Shown: positions 36,273 through 45,403, counted from the first letter of the stretch. The stretch is 64,000 nt of DNA from Anaerolineae bacterium (GCA_030432295.1 JAUIHI010000010.1:123599-187598); one strand, 5' to 3'. Notes: a model not told the origin generated them from the letters alone. Made by a program: numbers and translations.

Positions 36273-37457
36273 TTATTGTCCTACCACGGTTTGGCCTTCT
36301 TCCAGGCCCTCTTCGATCTCGACCCGGTCTGCGGTCTGAATGCCAACGGTCACATCCACCCGGCGCTGCACATCGCCATCCTGCACAACGGCAAAGCGGC
36401 GCCCGTCAAAAATGCGCAATGCCTGAGGGGGCAGCCAGAGCACGTTGTCCTTGCGCTCCAGTTCGGCCTGCACCCGCACCAGGTCGCCCATTTTGTAGCC
36501 CGCTTCTTCCTGGCTCTGGTCGATGGCAATACGGGTGGACTTGTCCAGATCGTCCACGGTTGTGCCCCCGCCTGTGCCATAGGGATAGGGCAATTTGCGC
36601 ACCGAACCGGTGAGGGCTTCGCCGGGCCGGCTGGGCAGAACCACATTGACGACCAGCCCTTCCTGCAATTCGTTCAGTTGATCGCTGACCAAATCCGCTT
36701 TGATCTCTAGTTCAGTGTTGTCGGCAATCACCGCTACGGGTTTGAAGGCTTCGGACGCCCGGCCTACGGTCAGCGAAACCGAGAGAAGTTCGCCGGAGAA
36801 GGGGGCAATCAGTTGGGCGTCTTGCACGGCTTTGAGCAGCTTGTCCACAGAAATCTGGGCGCGGGCCACATCGTTGATCAGCAGGGGATCGACGCCTTCT
36901 TCCAAGCGGCTGACCGAAATCTCGGCCAGTTCCACCTGCTTGCGCTGCAAGGCCAGGGTGAGCGAACCTTCCGGCTCCTGGGTGACCATTGTCAGCAGGC
37001 GCAGGTTTGCCATATCCAAATTGAGTTGGGCGACCCGCCGGTCATATTCCAGGGTGCGCTCGGCCTTCTCCAATTGGGATTGGGCACGCTCCAGATTGAG
37101 CCGGGCAGATTCCACTTCCCGTTCCAGATCGTCGATTTCCAGGTCAGCAATGACAAAGCCAGCCTCAACGAAATCGCCCCGTTTGGCATAGATGGCACGC
37201 ACCCGGCCATTGGCCCGGAAGAAGAGTTCCTCTTCCACTACCGGTGCGATGCGACCGCTAAAGATCAGTTCTTTGACAATTTCTCCCACCCGGACTGTGT
37301 AGGTGGGCTTGAGGGGTACCGCAGGTGTTGGAATCGGCGTGGGTGTTGGCTCGTCAGACGAAACCTGGGCAGAGCGGCCTGTGGGTAACAGGGCACAACC
37401 AGCCAGGACAACGGTCAGAAGCAACAGGGAACCAATTCGGAGGAGGAATTTTCCCAT
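36273..37457 (-). CDS. HlyD/MacA-type membrane-fusion lipoprotein
   Basis: This 394-aa periplasmic adaptor has a signal peptide with lipobox TVVLAGC (Cys21), a Pro/Thr-rich linker, a biotinyl-lipoyl domain (KELIFSGRIAPVVEEELFFRANGRVRAIYAKRGDFVEAGFVIADL) and a coiled-coil hairpin rich in Glu/Arg (about 115-215). A barrel domain (SGELLSVSLTVGRASEAFKPVAVIAD) and a C-terminal VTVGIQTADRVEIEEGLEEGQTVV motif follow. ATG 37457 is chosen because it opens the signal peptide directly. It is first in the operon with FtsX-type permease and ATPases. Confidence 0.9.
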   Translation of the reverse strand: MGKFLLRIGSLLLLTVVLAGCALLPTGRSAQVSSDEPTPTPIPTPAVPLKPTYTVRVGEIVKELIFSGRIAPVVEEELFFRANGRVRAIYAKRGDFVEAGFVIADLEIDDLEREVESARLNLERAQSQLEKAERTLEYDRRVAQLNLDMANLRLLTMVTQEPEGSLTLALQRKQVELAEISVSRLEEGVDPLLINDVARAQISVDKLLKAVQDAQLIAPFSGELLSVSLTVGRASEAFKPVAVIADNTELEIKADLVSDQLNELQEGLVVNVVLPSRPGEALTGSVRKLPYPYGTGGGTTVDDLDKSTRIAIDQSQEEAGYKMGDLVRVQAELERKDNVLWLPPQALRIFDGRRFAVVQDGDVQRRVDVTVGIQTADRVEIEEGLEEGQTVVGQ

Positions 37458-37888
37458 CAGGCAATCTCGCTTCGATCTGTCGGTTGGTGGATAATTCGAG
37501 GACGGTGTACTAAGTGGCATCATTGCCCAGTCTTCCCGGCATAAATATTATCAAATATACTTTTGTAGGAAGCTATAGTGGAAGAGTATAGCTTAAACTT
37601 AGGATTTCCACAAAGTCGAATATTCCTTGTGCGGTTTAGTTGGCAGGCATCTTTTTGGGAAAATCGGACTTTGGGTTCGGCCCCTCGTGATTTGTGCAGC
37701 CCACACGAAAATTGAATCTGTTGCTTGCTCACCCCTGAAAACCACCCTGGCCTTGCTACAAAAGCCGATTCTTGCGTGCAGTCCGTCTGGATTCCCAGGC
37801 GTGACTCCGGCCTTGAATAACCGGCGCTTTCGCTTTTTGCTGGAGGGCCATTTCTCCATCTCCCTACAACCCGCTATAATTTCTCTCT
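37458..37888. promoter_or_regulatory. Divergent intergenic region with leaderless-type promoter
   Basis: No gene is seen in this 431-bp gap between divergently transcribed genes. TATAAT occurs at 37875-37880, eight bases before the ATG at 37889, so a plus-strand transcript could start at or just before the ATG, giving a leaderless mRNA. No matching -35 at 17-base spacing was found. The minus-strand promoter for the efflux operon should also lie here. Confidence 0.4.
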
Positions 37889-38887
37889 ATGACTTCTGAC
37901 CTGCGCCGCAAACTTTTCTGGTCTTTCCTTCTGGCCTTTCTGGTCTACATCGGGCTGATCCTCTATGCTGACTGGCGGATGCTGGCCGATACGCTATCGG
38001 TCTTTCCCTGGGGCTGGCTGCCGGCTGTGCTGGGGTTAACGCTGATCAACTACGCCGGGCGGCTGATCAAATGGCACTGGTATCTGCATCTGGTCGGCGT
38101 GGATATTGCCTTTGCCGACAGCGCACGCATCTTTGGCATTGGCTTTTTGATGGTGCTGACACCGGGCAAAGTGGGTGAGTTTTTCAAGAGTGTGATGGTG
38201 CGCAATGTGACCGGGACCCCAGTGGCTGTCACTGCGCCGGTGGTGCTGGCCGAACGGATGACCGACGGGTTGGCAATGCTGATTCTAGCCGGGCTGGGTC
38301 TCTTTGCCTTTGCCGACCCGGCAGCCCGTTTGGCTGCGGCGGTGGCCCTGGCCGGGATTCTGGGGGTGATTGTGGTGGTACAGGTTCGACCCCTGGCCCT
38401 GTGGATGCTCCGTTTCGGCGAACAGATGCCCCTGACCCGCCGCTTTGCTGGCAGTCTGGTCCAGTTGTACGAGAGCAGCTACACCCTCTTTCGCCCCCGC
38501 CATCTGCTGATTGCAGTGAGTATTGGGATAGTCAGTTGGCTGGGTGAAGGCTTGGCCTATTATCTCGTCGTGCGGGGGCTGGGCGCGGAGTCTTCCCTGC
38601 CCGCGGCGCTGATTGCCGTCTTCATCTTCAGCATCAGTTCGATTGTGGGCGCAGTCGTCGCCACCCCCGGCGGCCTGGGCGGAACCGAAGGCTCATTGGT
38701 CGCGCTCAGCGAGCAACTGCTGGGGATGGCCCGCACATCGGCCAGCGCGGCCGCGCTACTCGTCCGTTTTGCCACCCTCTGGTTCGGCGTCCTGCTGGGG
38801 GTGATCAGCCTGCTTCTTTGGCCTCGTCTGTTGATCGAGCAATCATCCCAGCCGTCCGCCGTCCGCCGTCCGCCGTCCATCCCCTAA
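37889..38887 (+). CDS. Flippase-like / lysylphosphatidylglycerol synthase TM-region family (UPF0104) membrane protein
   Basis: A 332-aa polytopic protein with eight or nine hydrophobic segments and the family blocks GRLIKWHWYLHLVGVDI, LTPGKVGEFFKSVMV, VVLAERMTDGLAML and VVATPGGLGGTEGSLVALS. Members include MprF membrane domains and AglD-like lipid-linked transporters; no synthase domain is attached, so lipid or polyprenyl-sugar flipping is only a possibility. The last residues (QPSAVRRPPSIP) derive from a CCGTCCGCCGTCC repeat (38862-38880). Confidence 0.85.
   Translation: MTSDLRRKLFWSFLLAFLVYIGLILYADWRMLADTLSVFPWGWLPAVLGLTLINYAGRLIKWHWYLHLVGVDIAFADSARIFGIGFLMVLTPGKVGEFFKSVMVRNVTGTPVAVTAPVVLAERMTDGLAMLILAGLGLFAFADPAARLAAAVALAGILGVIVVVQVRPLALWMLRFGEQMPLTRRFAGSLVQLYESSYTLFRPRHLLIAVSIGIVSWLGEGLAYYLVVRGLGAESSLPAALIAVFIFSISSIVGAVVATPGGLGGTEGSLVALSEQLLGMARTSASAAALLVRFATLWFGVLLGVISLLLWPRLLIEQSSQPSAVRRPPSIP
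38862..38880. repeat. Short CCGTCCGCCGTCC word repeat at gene end
   Basis: Three tandem CCGTCCG-type words encode the last residues of the membrane protein. The same words build the stem-loops at 9346-9400, 21371-21450 and 40793-40855. Confidence 0.6.
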
Positions 38888-38915
38888 TTCACAATTCACA
38901 ACTGGTAACTCGCTT

Positions 38916-39599
38916 ATGTGGAAAGTCGATTTACATTCACACACCGTCTTCAGCCGTGACTGCCTGACCCGCCCAGAGGTGACGATTGCCCGTGCCCGTG
39001 CCATCGGTCTGGACAAGCTGGCGATCACCGAGCACAACAATCTGGCCGGCGCACTGGCCGCCAAAAAGATGGACCCGGAACTGATTATCGTGGGCGAGGA
39101 GATCAAGACAACCCACGGCGAAATCATCGCCTGGTTTGTCACAGAGGAGGTCCCCAAAGGACTCTCGCCCCAGGAAACCCTGCGCCGCCTGCGGGATCAG
39201 GGCGCGGTGATCAGCATCCCCCACCCGCTGGATTCCCTGCGCGGCTCCGCAATGGGGCTGGAAAATGTGCTGGAAATCATCGAACAGGTGGACGCGCTGG
39301 AAGTGCTCAACGCCCGCTGTGTGCGCCCCGCGGACAACGACGCGGCCCGTGCCCTGGCCGAGCAGCACAGCAAACTGATGACCGCGGGCAGCGATTCTCA
39401 CATCCCTTTTGAGTTGGGCCACTGCTATCTGGAGATGGACCCATTCGAGGACAACCCCCAGAGTTTCCTGGCCGCGCTCCATACGGCCAAACCCACAGGC
39501 CAGGTCAGCCCCTTCTGGCCCCATCTCGCCAGCACCTATGCCAAGTGGCGCAAGAAACTGCGACCAGTGGCCTATGGGGGGCTGCTGCACAGCGCGTAG
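38916..39599 (+). CDS. PHP domain protein (metal-dependent phosphoesterase)
   Basis: A 227-aa single-domain PHP protein. N-terminal metal motif [12 protein letters not shown] (4-15), then AITEHNN (about 37), VGEEIKTTHGE (about 58), SIPHPLDSLRG (about 103) and TAGSDSHIPFELG (about 155) supply the His/Asp/Glu ligands. PHP phosphoesterases of this size act on phosphosugars or nucleotides; substrate unknown. ATG 38916 lies 28 bases after the membrane protein gene. Confidence 0.9.
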   Translation: MWKVDLHSHTVFSRDCLTRPEVTIARARAIGLDKLAITEHNNLAGALAAKKMDPELIIVGEEIKTTHGEIIAWFVTEEVPKGLSPQETLRRLRDQGAVISIPHPLDSLRGSAMGLENVLEIIEQVDALEVLNARCVRPADNDAARALAEQHSKLMTAGSDSHIPFELGHCYLEMDPFEDNPQSFLAALHTAKPTGQVSPFWPHLASTYAKWRKKLRPVAYGGLLHSA

Positions 39600-39606
39600 A
39601 GAAGGA

Positions 39607-39681
39607 TTTGTATACACGGATGAGAAGGAACACGGATAGCTTTGCCTTCAATCTGTGTTCCTTCTCATCCGTGTATACAAA
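39607..39681. repeat. 31-bp stem-loop repeat of the TATACACGGATG family
   Basis: 31-base arms at 39607-39637 and 39651-39681 match with one G-U-type difference around a 13-base loop. About 28 of 30 bases of the right arm recur as a single arm at 57801-57830, and its end recurs at 50569-50584. It lies between the PHP gene and a Gfo/Idh/MocA gene. Confidence 0.9.
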
Positions 39682-39726
39682 ATAACGATTCAATGCAATT
39701 CTTCACCCACTCAGGACAGAATTCTT

Positions 39727-40794
39727 ATGACCACATCCTCCCCACGCATCGCTGTCATCGGCACTGGCTGGTGGGCCACCGAACACCACATCCCCGCTCT
39801 GCTTGCCCACCCCAACGCGGAACTGGTGGCCCTGTGTGACGCCAATGGGGAAAAGGCCCGGCAGACCGCCGATGCCTACGGCGTCCCCCACGCCTATGCC
39901 AGTGTGGACGGCCTGCTGGCTGGTGAACGGCTGGACGGCGTAATCGTCGTCACCAACCACGCCACCCATTACGCTGTCGCCAAAGCCTGCCTCCAGGCCG
40001 GTCTGCACATCCTCATCGAGAAACCGATGACCCTCTTTGCCCAGGAAGCGAAGGAACTGGTCGAGATGGCTGCGGCCCAGAGCGTCCAGATTGCGATGGG
40101 CTACAACCACACCTACGCGCCCTATACCATTCGTGCCCAACAGATTGTGGCGTCGGGCGCTCTGGGTGAACTGCAATACGTCCACGGCATCTTCAACCAG
40201 CACGTGATGCCCCTTTTTCAGGGCAAATCCAGCGCAGGCCAGGCCAGCGGCAAAGAGCGTTTGGTCCACAGTCCCGCGGATGTCTACAGCGATCCCTTGC
40301 GTTCCGGCGGTGGACATGGCCATTTGCAGATCACCCATCTGGCTTCTCTGCTCTTCTTCATCAGCGGGCGACGGGTGCGTCGGGTGCAGGCCCGTATGCA
40401 CAAACACGGACTGGCTGTGGATTTGGTCGATGCGATTCTGGTGGAGTTTGACAACGGCAGCCTGGGCAGCATTGGCGGCACGGGCAATATGGCCGGGGGA
40501 CGCAAAATTGACCTGCAACTCTACGGGGAAAAGGGCTGGATCGACATTGACGAGGTGGCTGGTACGGCACGCATCCGGGCTGGGGAAATCGAGATGGACG
40601 AGGCGTTGACCGACGAGAATCGCCATTACTACCGCCACGCCACCACCAACAATTTTGTCGATCTCATCCGGGGAGAAGCGGAAAATCACGTTTCTGGTGA
40701 GATCGGCTGGCGGGCCGTTGAACTGCTGGATACGGCCTATCGCTCAGCCCAGAACGACGGCGCGGCGGTGGAGGTGGCGTCGCTGTATGCCTGA
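39727..40794 (+). CDS. Gfo/Idh/MocA family oxidoreductase
   Basis: A 355-aa NAD(P)-dependent sugar dehydrogenase. The Rossmann start is RIAVIGTGWWATEHHIPALL, the catalytic-site EKPMT is near residue 100, and a beta-sheet domain follows with MHKHGLAVDLVDAILVEFDNGSLGSIGGTGNM. The ATG at 39727 follows AGGACAG; a longer frame would include the preceding stem-loop. The stop codon falls in the first bases of the next repeat. The substrate is unknown, but several such genes occur in the window. Confidence 0.9.
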   Translation: MTTSSPRIAVIGTGWWATEHHIPALLAHPNAELVALCDANGEKARQTADAYGVPHAYASVDGLLAGERLDGVIVVTNHATHYAVAKACLQAGLHILIEKPMTLFAQEAKELVEMAAAQSVQIAMGYNHTYAPYTIRAQQIVASGALGELQYVHGIFNQHVMPLFQGKSSAGQASGKERLVHSPADVYSDPLRSGGGHGHLQITHLASLLFFISGRRVRRVQARMHKHGLAVDLVDAILVEFDNGSLGSIGGTGNMAGGRKIDLQLYGEKGWIDIDEVAGTARIRAGEIEMDEALTDENRHYYRHATTNNFVDLIRGEAENHVSGEIGWRAVELLDTAYRSAQNDGAAVEVASLYA

Positions 40795-40855
40795 CAGCGG
40801 ACGGCAGACCGCGGACCGCATCCGATTGCGGTCCGCGGTCCGTCGTCCGCCGTCG
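40793..40855. repeat. 28-bp stem-loop repeat of the GACCGCGGACCGCA type
   Basis: Arms 40793-40820 and 40828-40855 pair with four mismatches; GACCGCGGACCGCA in the centre is perfect. It separates two convergent genes and could also end transcription, but no T-run follows. Confidence 0.85.
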
Positions 40856-40858
40856 TAG

Positions 40859-42028
40859 CTACCCGCCCGGTGTGGGTGTCGCTTCGGGCTGGGAGTCTTC
40901 AACTGGTGCGTCCGCCGCTGCTGCGTCCTCGGCTGGAGCCTCCGCAGTCGGTGTAAGCATCACTTGCACGTAATTGGGCACGCCTCTGGGAGGCGCGGGG
41001 CAACTGGCCGGATCCGTGCGGTTGGCTTCCGAGAGGCTCTCGCCTTCCCAAATTGTGTCGATCAGTCCGGCAATTTTCGACGGATCGTTGATGACCAGCA
41101 CATCCGCGCCGCTGGACGCGATAAACCGATCCACCTGTTGGTCAGTGATGGCCGCGGCCCGCACATTCTCGGGTTCCAGCGAGATGGCAAAACGGGAGAT
41201 ATCGAGCAGTTGGAGCAGGGAAAGGTCTGTGCCAAACATTCCCTGGAACGCGTTCCACAGGCCGGGAATCTTTGGCAGAAGATTGGTGCTCAGCGCCTGA
41301 TCCCGCAAGGCCCACAAGAATTGGCGTTGGCGGCGGGCACGGCCAAAGTCGCTCTCGATCAGGCGCAGGCGCACAAACCAGCGAGCGCTTTGGCCGTCCA
41401 ATATATTGTCCCCGGCGGGCAGGGTGAACCAGTCCCACTGCTGGGTGTCCAGATCGAAGATCAGTTCGTAGAAGGGGCAGTCCAGATTGACTGTCACCCC
41501 GCCCAGGGCATCCACCACCTGCTCAAAACCATCCATCTCCACCCGCACCCAATGCTCGGTTTTCAGCCCCAGATTGTCTTCGATCACCCGAGAGAGCAGC
41601 GCCGGGCCGCCGCCTTCTGTCTTCAGCACTTTATCGCCCAAAAAATCGACCTGATTGATGCGAGCCATACCGTAGTTCGGAATGGAAAGGTAGAGGTCTC
41701 GGGGGATACTGAGTACCGCTGCCCGGTTATAGGCCCGATCAATCCCAATCACCATTATCGTATCCGTGCGCCAACTGCCATCCTCTGGTCGGCGATCCGT
41801 GCCCAGAAGCAGCATATTGTCGGTTTCGCGCATATTGAAAGGGGGTGGAATGGGCGTTGCCGTCGGTGTCGGCGCTGGGGTGGGGCTGTAGACAGGGGTG
41901 GCCGTCGGGGTTGGGGTTGTAAGTCCCTGAAAAATTTGGGTCATTTCGAAGCCGCTGGCCTGGCAGCCCGCCAGCGCGACAGCCGCGAAAAGAGCCAATG
42001 TCACAACAATATATGGTTTTCGACCCAT
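40859..42028 (-). CDS. LytR-CpsA-Psr (LCP) family lipoprotein
   Basis: A 389-aa LCP-family protein that would attach glycopolymers to the cell envelope. ATG 42028 gives a signal peptide ending at lipobox ALAGC (Cys22), then a Pro/Thr-rich linker (PTPTATPVYSPTPAPTPTATP). LCP motifs are MLLLGTDRRPEDGSWRTDTIMVIGIDR, AAVLSIPRDLYLSIP, GMARINQVDFLG and VNLDCPF, followed by QRQFLWALRDQ. It is paired with a second LCP gene 60 bases upstream. Confidence 0.9.
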   Translation of the reverse strand: MGRKPYIVVTLALFAAVALAGCQASGFEMTQIFQGLTTPTPTATPVYSPTPAPTPTATPIPPPFNMRETDNMLLLGTDRRPEDGSWRTDTIMVIGIDRAYNRAAVLSIPRDLYLSIPNYGMARINQVDFLGDKVLKTEGGGPALLSRVIEDNLGLKTEHWVRVEMDGFEQVVDALGGVTVNLDCPFYELIFDLDTQQWDWFTLPAGDNILDGQSARWFVRLRLIESDFGRARRQRQFLWALRDQALSTNLLPKIPGLWNAFQGMFGTDLSLLQLLDISRFAISLEPENVRAAAITDQQVDRFIASSGADVLVINDPSKIAGLIDTIWEGESLSEANRTDPASCPAPPRGVPNYVQVMLTPTAEAPAEDAAAADAPVEDSQPEATPTPGG

Positions 42029-42090
42029 TATAACCCTCGATATACTCTGAAAAATACGCGGCAAATCAAAATGCGGTCTGCGCTAGATGC

Positions 42091-43206
42091 TTACGGGCAT
42101 TGCACCCGATCCCCTGTTTCCCCAACGGTATTTGTCTCGAACAGGGGTGGCCGCTCAAAGACTGTCTGTATCTGTTCGGCGATTTTCGGCCAATCGGCCA
42201 CCCAGACCGACATCCCACCCCGCCAGTCGGCCCGCACCATATCCGGCGGCGAAATAACCACGCCGTGAATGTCCGCCTCCGATAGATTCAATCCGAAACG
42301 GGCAAAACGGATGGCATCCACAAAGCCGATGTCGGTCTTCACAGAATCGTTGAGCGCTGCATAGAGCGCGGGCAGATGGGGTAGCTGATTCTCGGCCAGG
42401 AGTTGATCCCGCACGGCCAGCACCATTCGCTGCTGTCGCCGCGCCCGCTCCAGATCACCGCCCTGGTTGCGTGCCCGCACATAGCCCAGAGCCATTTTTC
42501 CTTCCAACCGCTGCACACCCGGCTCCAAATAGAGATTGATGTCCTCTTCGGGCAGATATTCGTAGACCCGACATTCGATGTTCAGTTCCACGCCGCCCAG
42601 GGCATCTACCACCTGCTTGAAGCTCTCGAATTCAAAGCGCAGGAAATGATGGATGGGAATCCCCAGTTTCTCTTCCAGAATCGACGCCAGCAGCTCAGGT
42701 CCATTGCCCGGATCGTCCTGTTCGCCCAGATAATCGACGACGTTGATTTTGTTGGGTTTGTGCCCCGGAATCACATCCAAATAGATGTCCCGGGGCAAGG
42801 AGATGGCGGCTGCCTGATAATTCTCCAAATCCAGCGCGATCAGCATCAGTACATCCGTGCGCCAGTTCACTTCTTTGGGCCGTCGATCCGAGCCGAGGAG
42901 CAGAATGTTTACCGTGCGGTTGAGCGGCGGCAGCGTCTCCGGCTCCGCTATCAACGCGGCCAACGGCCCACCGGCGAGCGTCTCGGCTTCCATCTGCGGC
43001 TCGATTGCCACAACTGTCGGCGCGGCTGTGGTGGCCTGGGCTGGCGTAGGCGTTGCCCCAGCTTCCACCGAGGCCGCGCTGACTGACTGGCTGGCTGGCG
43101 GCTGGCTGTCTGGTGGGGGCGCAGCCGCACTGGGCCTGCTGCATCCTCCCAGGGCCAGTGCCAGAATCAAAACCAGATTCAACAGATAGAATCGTTGCGT
43201 CGTCAT
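42091..43206 (-). CDS. LytR-CpsA-Psr (LCP) family lipoprotein
   Basis: This 371-aa paralogue of the adjacent protein has lipobox ALGGC (Cys22), a Pro/Ala/Thr linker, then NILLLGSDRRPKEVNWRTDVLMLIALD, AAAISLPRDIYLDVIPGHKPNKINVVDYLG, VNALGGVELNIECR-like text (VVDALGGVELNIECRVYEY) and GYVRARNQGGDLERARRQQRMVLAVRDQL. The Arg residues for pyrophosphate binding are retained. Its ATG overlaps the HD-gene stop by four bases (ATGA). Two neighbouring LCP genes suggest glycopolymer attachment to the envelope. Confidence 0.9.
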   Translation of the reverse strand: MTTQRFYLLNLVLILALALGGCSRPSAAAPPPDSQPPASQSVSAASVEAGATPTPAQATTAAPTVVAIEPQMEAETLAGGPLAALIAEPETLPPLNRTVNILLLGSDRRPKEVNWRTDVLMLIALDLENYQAAAISLPRDIYLDVIPGHKPNKINVVDYLGEQDDPGNGPELLASILEEKLGIPIHHFLRFEFESFKQVVDALGGVELNIECRVYEYLPEEDINLYLEPGVQRLEGKMALGYVRARNQGGDLERARRQQRMVLAVRDQLLAENQLPHLPALYAALNDSVKTDIGFVDAIRFARFGLNLSEADIHGVVISPPDMVRADWRGGMSVWVADWPKIAEQIQTVFERPPLFETNTVGETGDRVQCP

Positions 43207-43769
43207 CGGAGGATTTCGAGAGTCATCTCTTCAAAAAGAGAGCGGCTAATCGGATAGTGCCAGCTATGACCGGCGCGAAATTCGTCCAAATTGGTGTGGC
43301 CCCGCTCGCCGTAGCGCAGCGATTGCAGGACCATCTCCAATTTGTCCACATCCTTCACCAGACGGGCTTCCGGTGTGGATGTGTCGTCGTATTCCTGCCA
43401 AAGTGCTGTGTAGTGCTCGCCCCTGGGCAGATCGGCCAGCAACCCAGCAATGATGCGTGCCTCTGCCCCGTGCTTGGCGTCTGCGCCCAGTGCCGCGGCA
43501 GATCGCTTGGGCAGATCGGTCAGCACACTCTCTGCCAGGTCGTGGAGCAGGGCCAGGGCAAGCACCCGTTCCACATTCAGCGGCGCTGCCAGCCCCTGGG
43601 CCGCGGGGTCAGCGTTCACCGCTTCTGCCAAAAACAGGGCGTAGATCGCCACCAGACAGGTGTGATCCGCCAGAGATTCCGGCTGGACAACCCCGGCAAA
43701 GAGCCAGCCTGTGCGAGGCAGACTCTTCAGGTGATTGGCCGTGCGAAAGAGGTGTAGGAGTGATGACAT
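43203..43769 (-). CDS. HD-domain hydrolase (YfbR/HDDC2-like nucleotidase)
   Basis: A 188-aa protein with metal motifs SLADHT (about 32-37), ALLHDLAES (about 73-81) and a distal Asp in VKDVDKLEM (about 138-146), fitting the YfbR/HDDC2 5'-nucleotidase family. The nucleotide specificity cannot be told from sequence. It overlaps the downstream LCP gene by four bases. Confidence 0.88.
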   Translation of the reverse strand: MSSLLHLFRTANHLKSLPRTGWLFAGVVQPESLADHTCLVAIYALFLAEAVNADPAAQGLAAPLNVERVLALALLHDLAESVLTDLPKRSAAALGADAKHGAEARIIAGLLADLPRGEHYTALWQEYDDTSTPEARLVKDVDKLEMVLQSLRYGERGHTNLDEFRAGHSWHYPISRSLFEEMTLEILR

Positions 43770-43831
43770 AGCCTTGAGGGATAACAGGATGACAAAATGA
43801 AGGGATCATATCCGATTCCCAGTCCCCAATC

Positions 43832-45055
43832 TCAAATCCCTGCAATCTCCCTCCGCACCAAATCCAGCGCGCGGTTGCCGATCCAGGCCGTGCTGATGCC
43901 GTCCCGCCCACCGAAGGGGAATTGGGCTGTGCGCACGCCTCTGGGACCAGCCAACGCCAGCCAGGTCAGCCCCGGCGTCTGGGAGTAAAAGTCCTCGTCC
44001 GGTTGTCCAGTCGAAACAATCGCCAACCCGTAGGTTGCGCCTGTCGCCGCCCGCATATCCGCGGCCATCTGACTGACCCCTGCTTCTTCCAACGCCCCTG
44101 CAATGCCCTCGTCAATCCGGGCGTCGATCAGCCGTTCACCGCCGCCTTCCACCCCACGTAGCCGTTCGGCAATCGCCCCCGCCGAGGAGGTTTCCAGGAG
44201 CGCAATCGTTGCGTTGGCTTCCTGCAACAGGCGCACCAGAACCGTCTCCACACTCTCGTCCTGGGTGGCACTGTAGATATACTGGCCGACCTTCTCCCGC
44301 ACCTGCGCTTCCATCTGATCCAGCAGCGCCTCGGCTTCGTCGGCGCTGGCTGCCCTGGCCGCAATGCGAATATCGGCCTGGCCCAGATGCGCGGCCAGCC
44401 CGACCGTCGGGTTGCCTGCGTTCATCAGTTCGCCCAATTGGCTGTCCAAGCTGCTTTCGCCGATCCCCACAGTGCGCAGGATGCGCCGGCGAATAATCCC
44501 CACACCACCGGTCAGGGTCAGAATGTAGGGGAGGACCGATTCGGTCATCATCCGCTTCATCTCCCGGGGCACACCGGGCATGGCGATGATACGCGCGCCC
44601 CGTCCGTGGCGCAAATCCGGGGTGAGAAAGCCGGGGGCCGTGCCCACCGGGTTGGGGATGACCGTCGCGCCTTCGGGGATGAATGCCTGACGCAGATTGT
44701 TCTCCGTCATTGTGTTGCCCCAGCGGGCAAAGCGCTCCCGCAACTTCTCCACAATCTCCTCGTTCCGCACCAGTTTGTGGCCTGTGGCGTTGGCAATGGC
44801 GTCCCGGGTGATGTCATCCGCTGTGGGTCCCAGACCGCCGGTGACGAGGAGAATATCGCTGCGGGCTAGGGCCATCTCCAGCACGCCGCGGATGCGCGGC
44901 TCATTGTCGCCCACCGTCGTTTTGTAGTAGAGGTTGACGCCGACCTCACGCACCTGTTGGGCGATCCAGGCCGCGTTGGTGTCCACAATATCGCCCAGCA
45001 GAATTTCCGTGCCGGTGGTGATAATCTCAGCGGCCAGAGGGGTTGTTTGACTCAT
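43832..45055 (-). CDS. cinA: CinA family protein with degenerate amidohydrolase domain
   Basis: A 407-aa protein. The N-terminal MoCF/COG1058 domain is intact: GTEILLGDIVDTNAAWIA (15-32), LLVTGGLGPTADDITRDAIA (about 70-89) and MPGVPREM. The C-terminal PncC/CinA domain (about 260-407) is degraded: the catalytic AESCTGG is replaced by LETSSAG (about 284-290) and the YSNxxK region is not recognisable. CinA normally deamidates NMN with that domain, so it may keep only the N-terminal pyrophosphatase activity. ATG 45055. Confidence 0.88.
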   Translation of the reverse strand: MSQTTPLAAEIITTGTEILLGDIVDTNAAWIAQQVREVGVNLYYKTTVGDNEPRIRGVLEMALARSDILLVTGGLGPTADDITRDAIANATGHKLVRNEEIVEKLRERFARWGNTMTENNLRQAFIPEGATVIPNPVGTAPGFLTPDLRHGRGARIIAMPGVPREMKRMMTESVLPYILTLTGGVGIIRRRILRTVGIGESSLDSQLGELMNAGNPTVGLAAHLGQADIRIAARAASADEAEALLDQMEAQVREKVGQYIYSATQDESVETVLVRLLQEANATIALLETSSAGAIAERLRGVEGGGERLIDARIDEGIAGALEEAGVSQMAADMRAATGATYGLAIVSTGQPDEDFYSQTPGLTWLALAGPRGVRTAQFPFGGRDGISTAWIGNRALDLVRREIAGI

Positions 45056-45106
45056 CGGGGGAAGCCTTTAGAGTTGAAGGAAGATTGGACTGCCTGAAGC
45101 ACAGGT

Positions 45107-45403
45107 TTAGGCAGCCACCAGTTCGGAAACGTTCAGCAATTGCGGACCAATCGCCACTTCAGCGATTTTGAGGTCGTAGGACATTTGAAGATTGAGCCAA
45201 TACTGGGGCGATTGTCCCAGCGCACGGCCAAAGAGCAGGGCCAATTCCGCAGTCACGGGGCGTGAGCCGTTGACAATGTGCGACACCCGCACAGGTGAAA
45301 TTCCAATCGTGCGTGCAAAGTGTGCTTGGGAAATATCCAGCTCATGTAGAATTTCGGCAAGAAACTCGCCGGGGTGTATGGGCGGCAGTCCATTCACAGC
45401 CAT
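45107..45403 (-). CDS. higA: HigA-type antitoxin (HTH)
   Basis: A 98-aa protein with the VapI/HigA opening PPIHPGEFLAEILHEL and an Xre-type HTH SQAHFARTIGISPVRVSHIVNGSRPVTAELALLFGRALG. It follows higB by 12 bases with AGGAAGG before the ATG (45403). It should neutralise HigB and repress the operon. The order toxin-antitoxin is typical of higBA. Confidence 0.92.
   Translation of the reverse strand: MAVNGLPPIHPGEFLAEILHELDISQAHFARTIGISPVRVSHIVNGSRPVTAELALLFGRALGQSPQYWLNLQMSYDLKIAEVAIGPQLLNVSELVAA

Noticed and set aside
40859..43206. Two LCP genes as a recent duplication
   Set aside because: They share family motifs but differ widely in sequence and length, so they are old paralogues.
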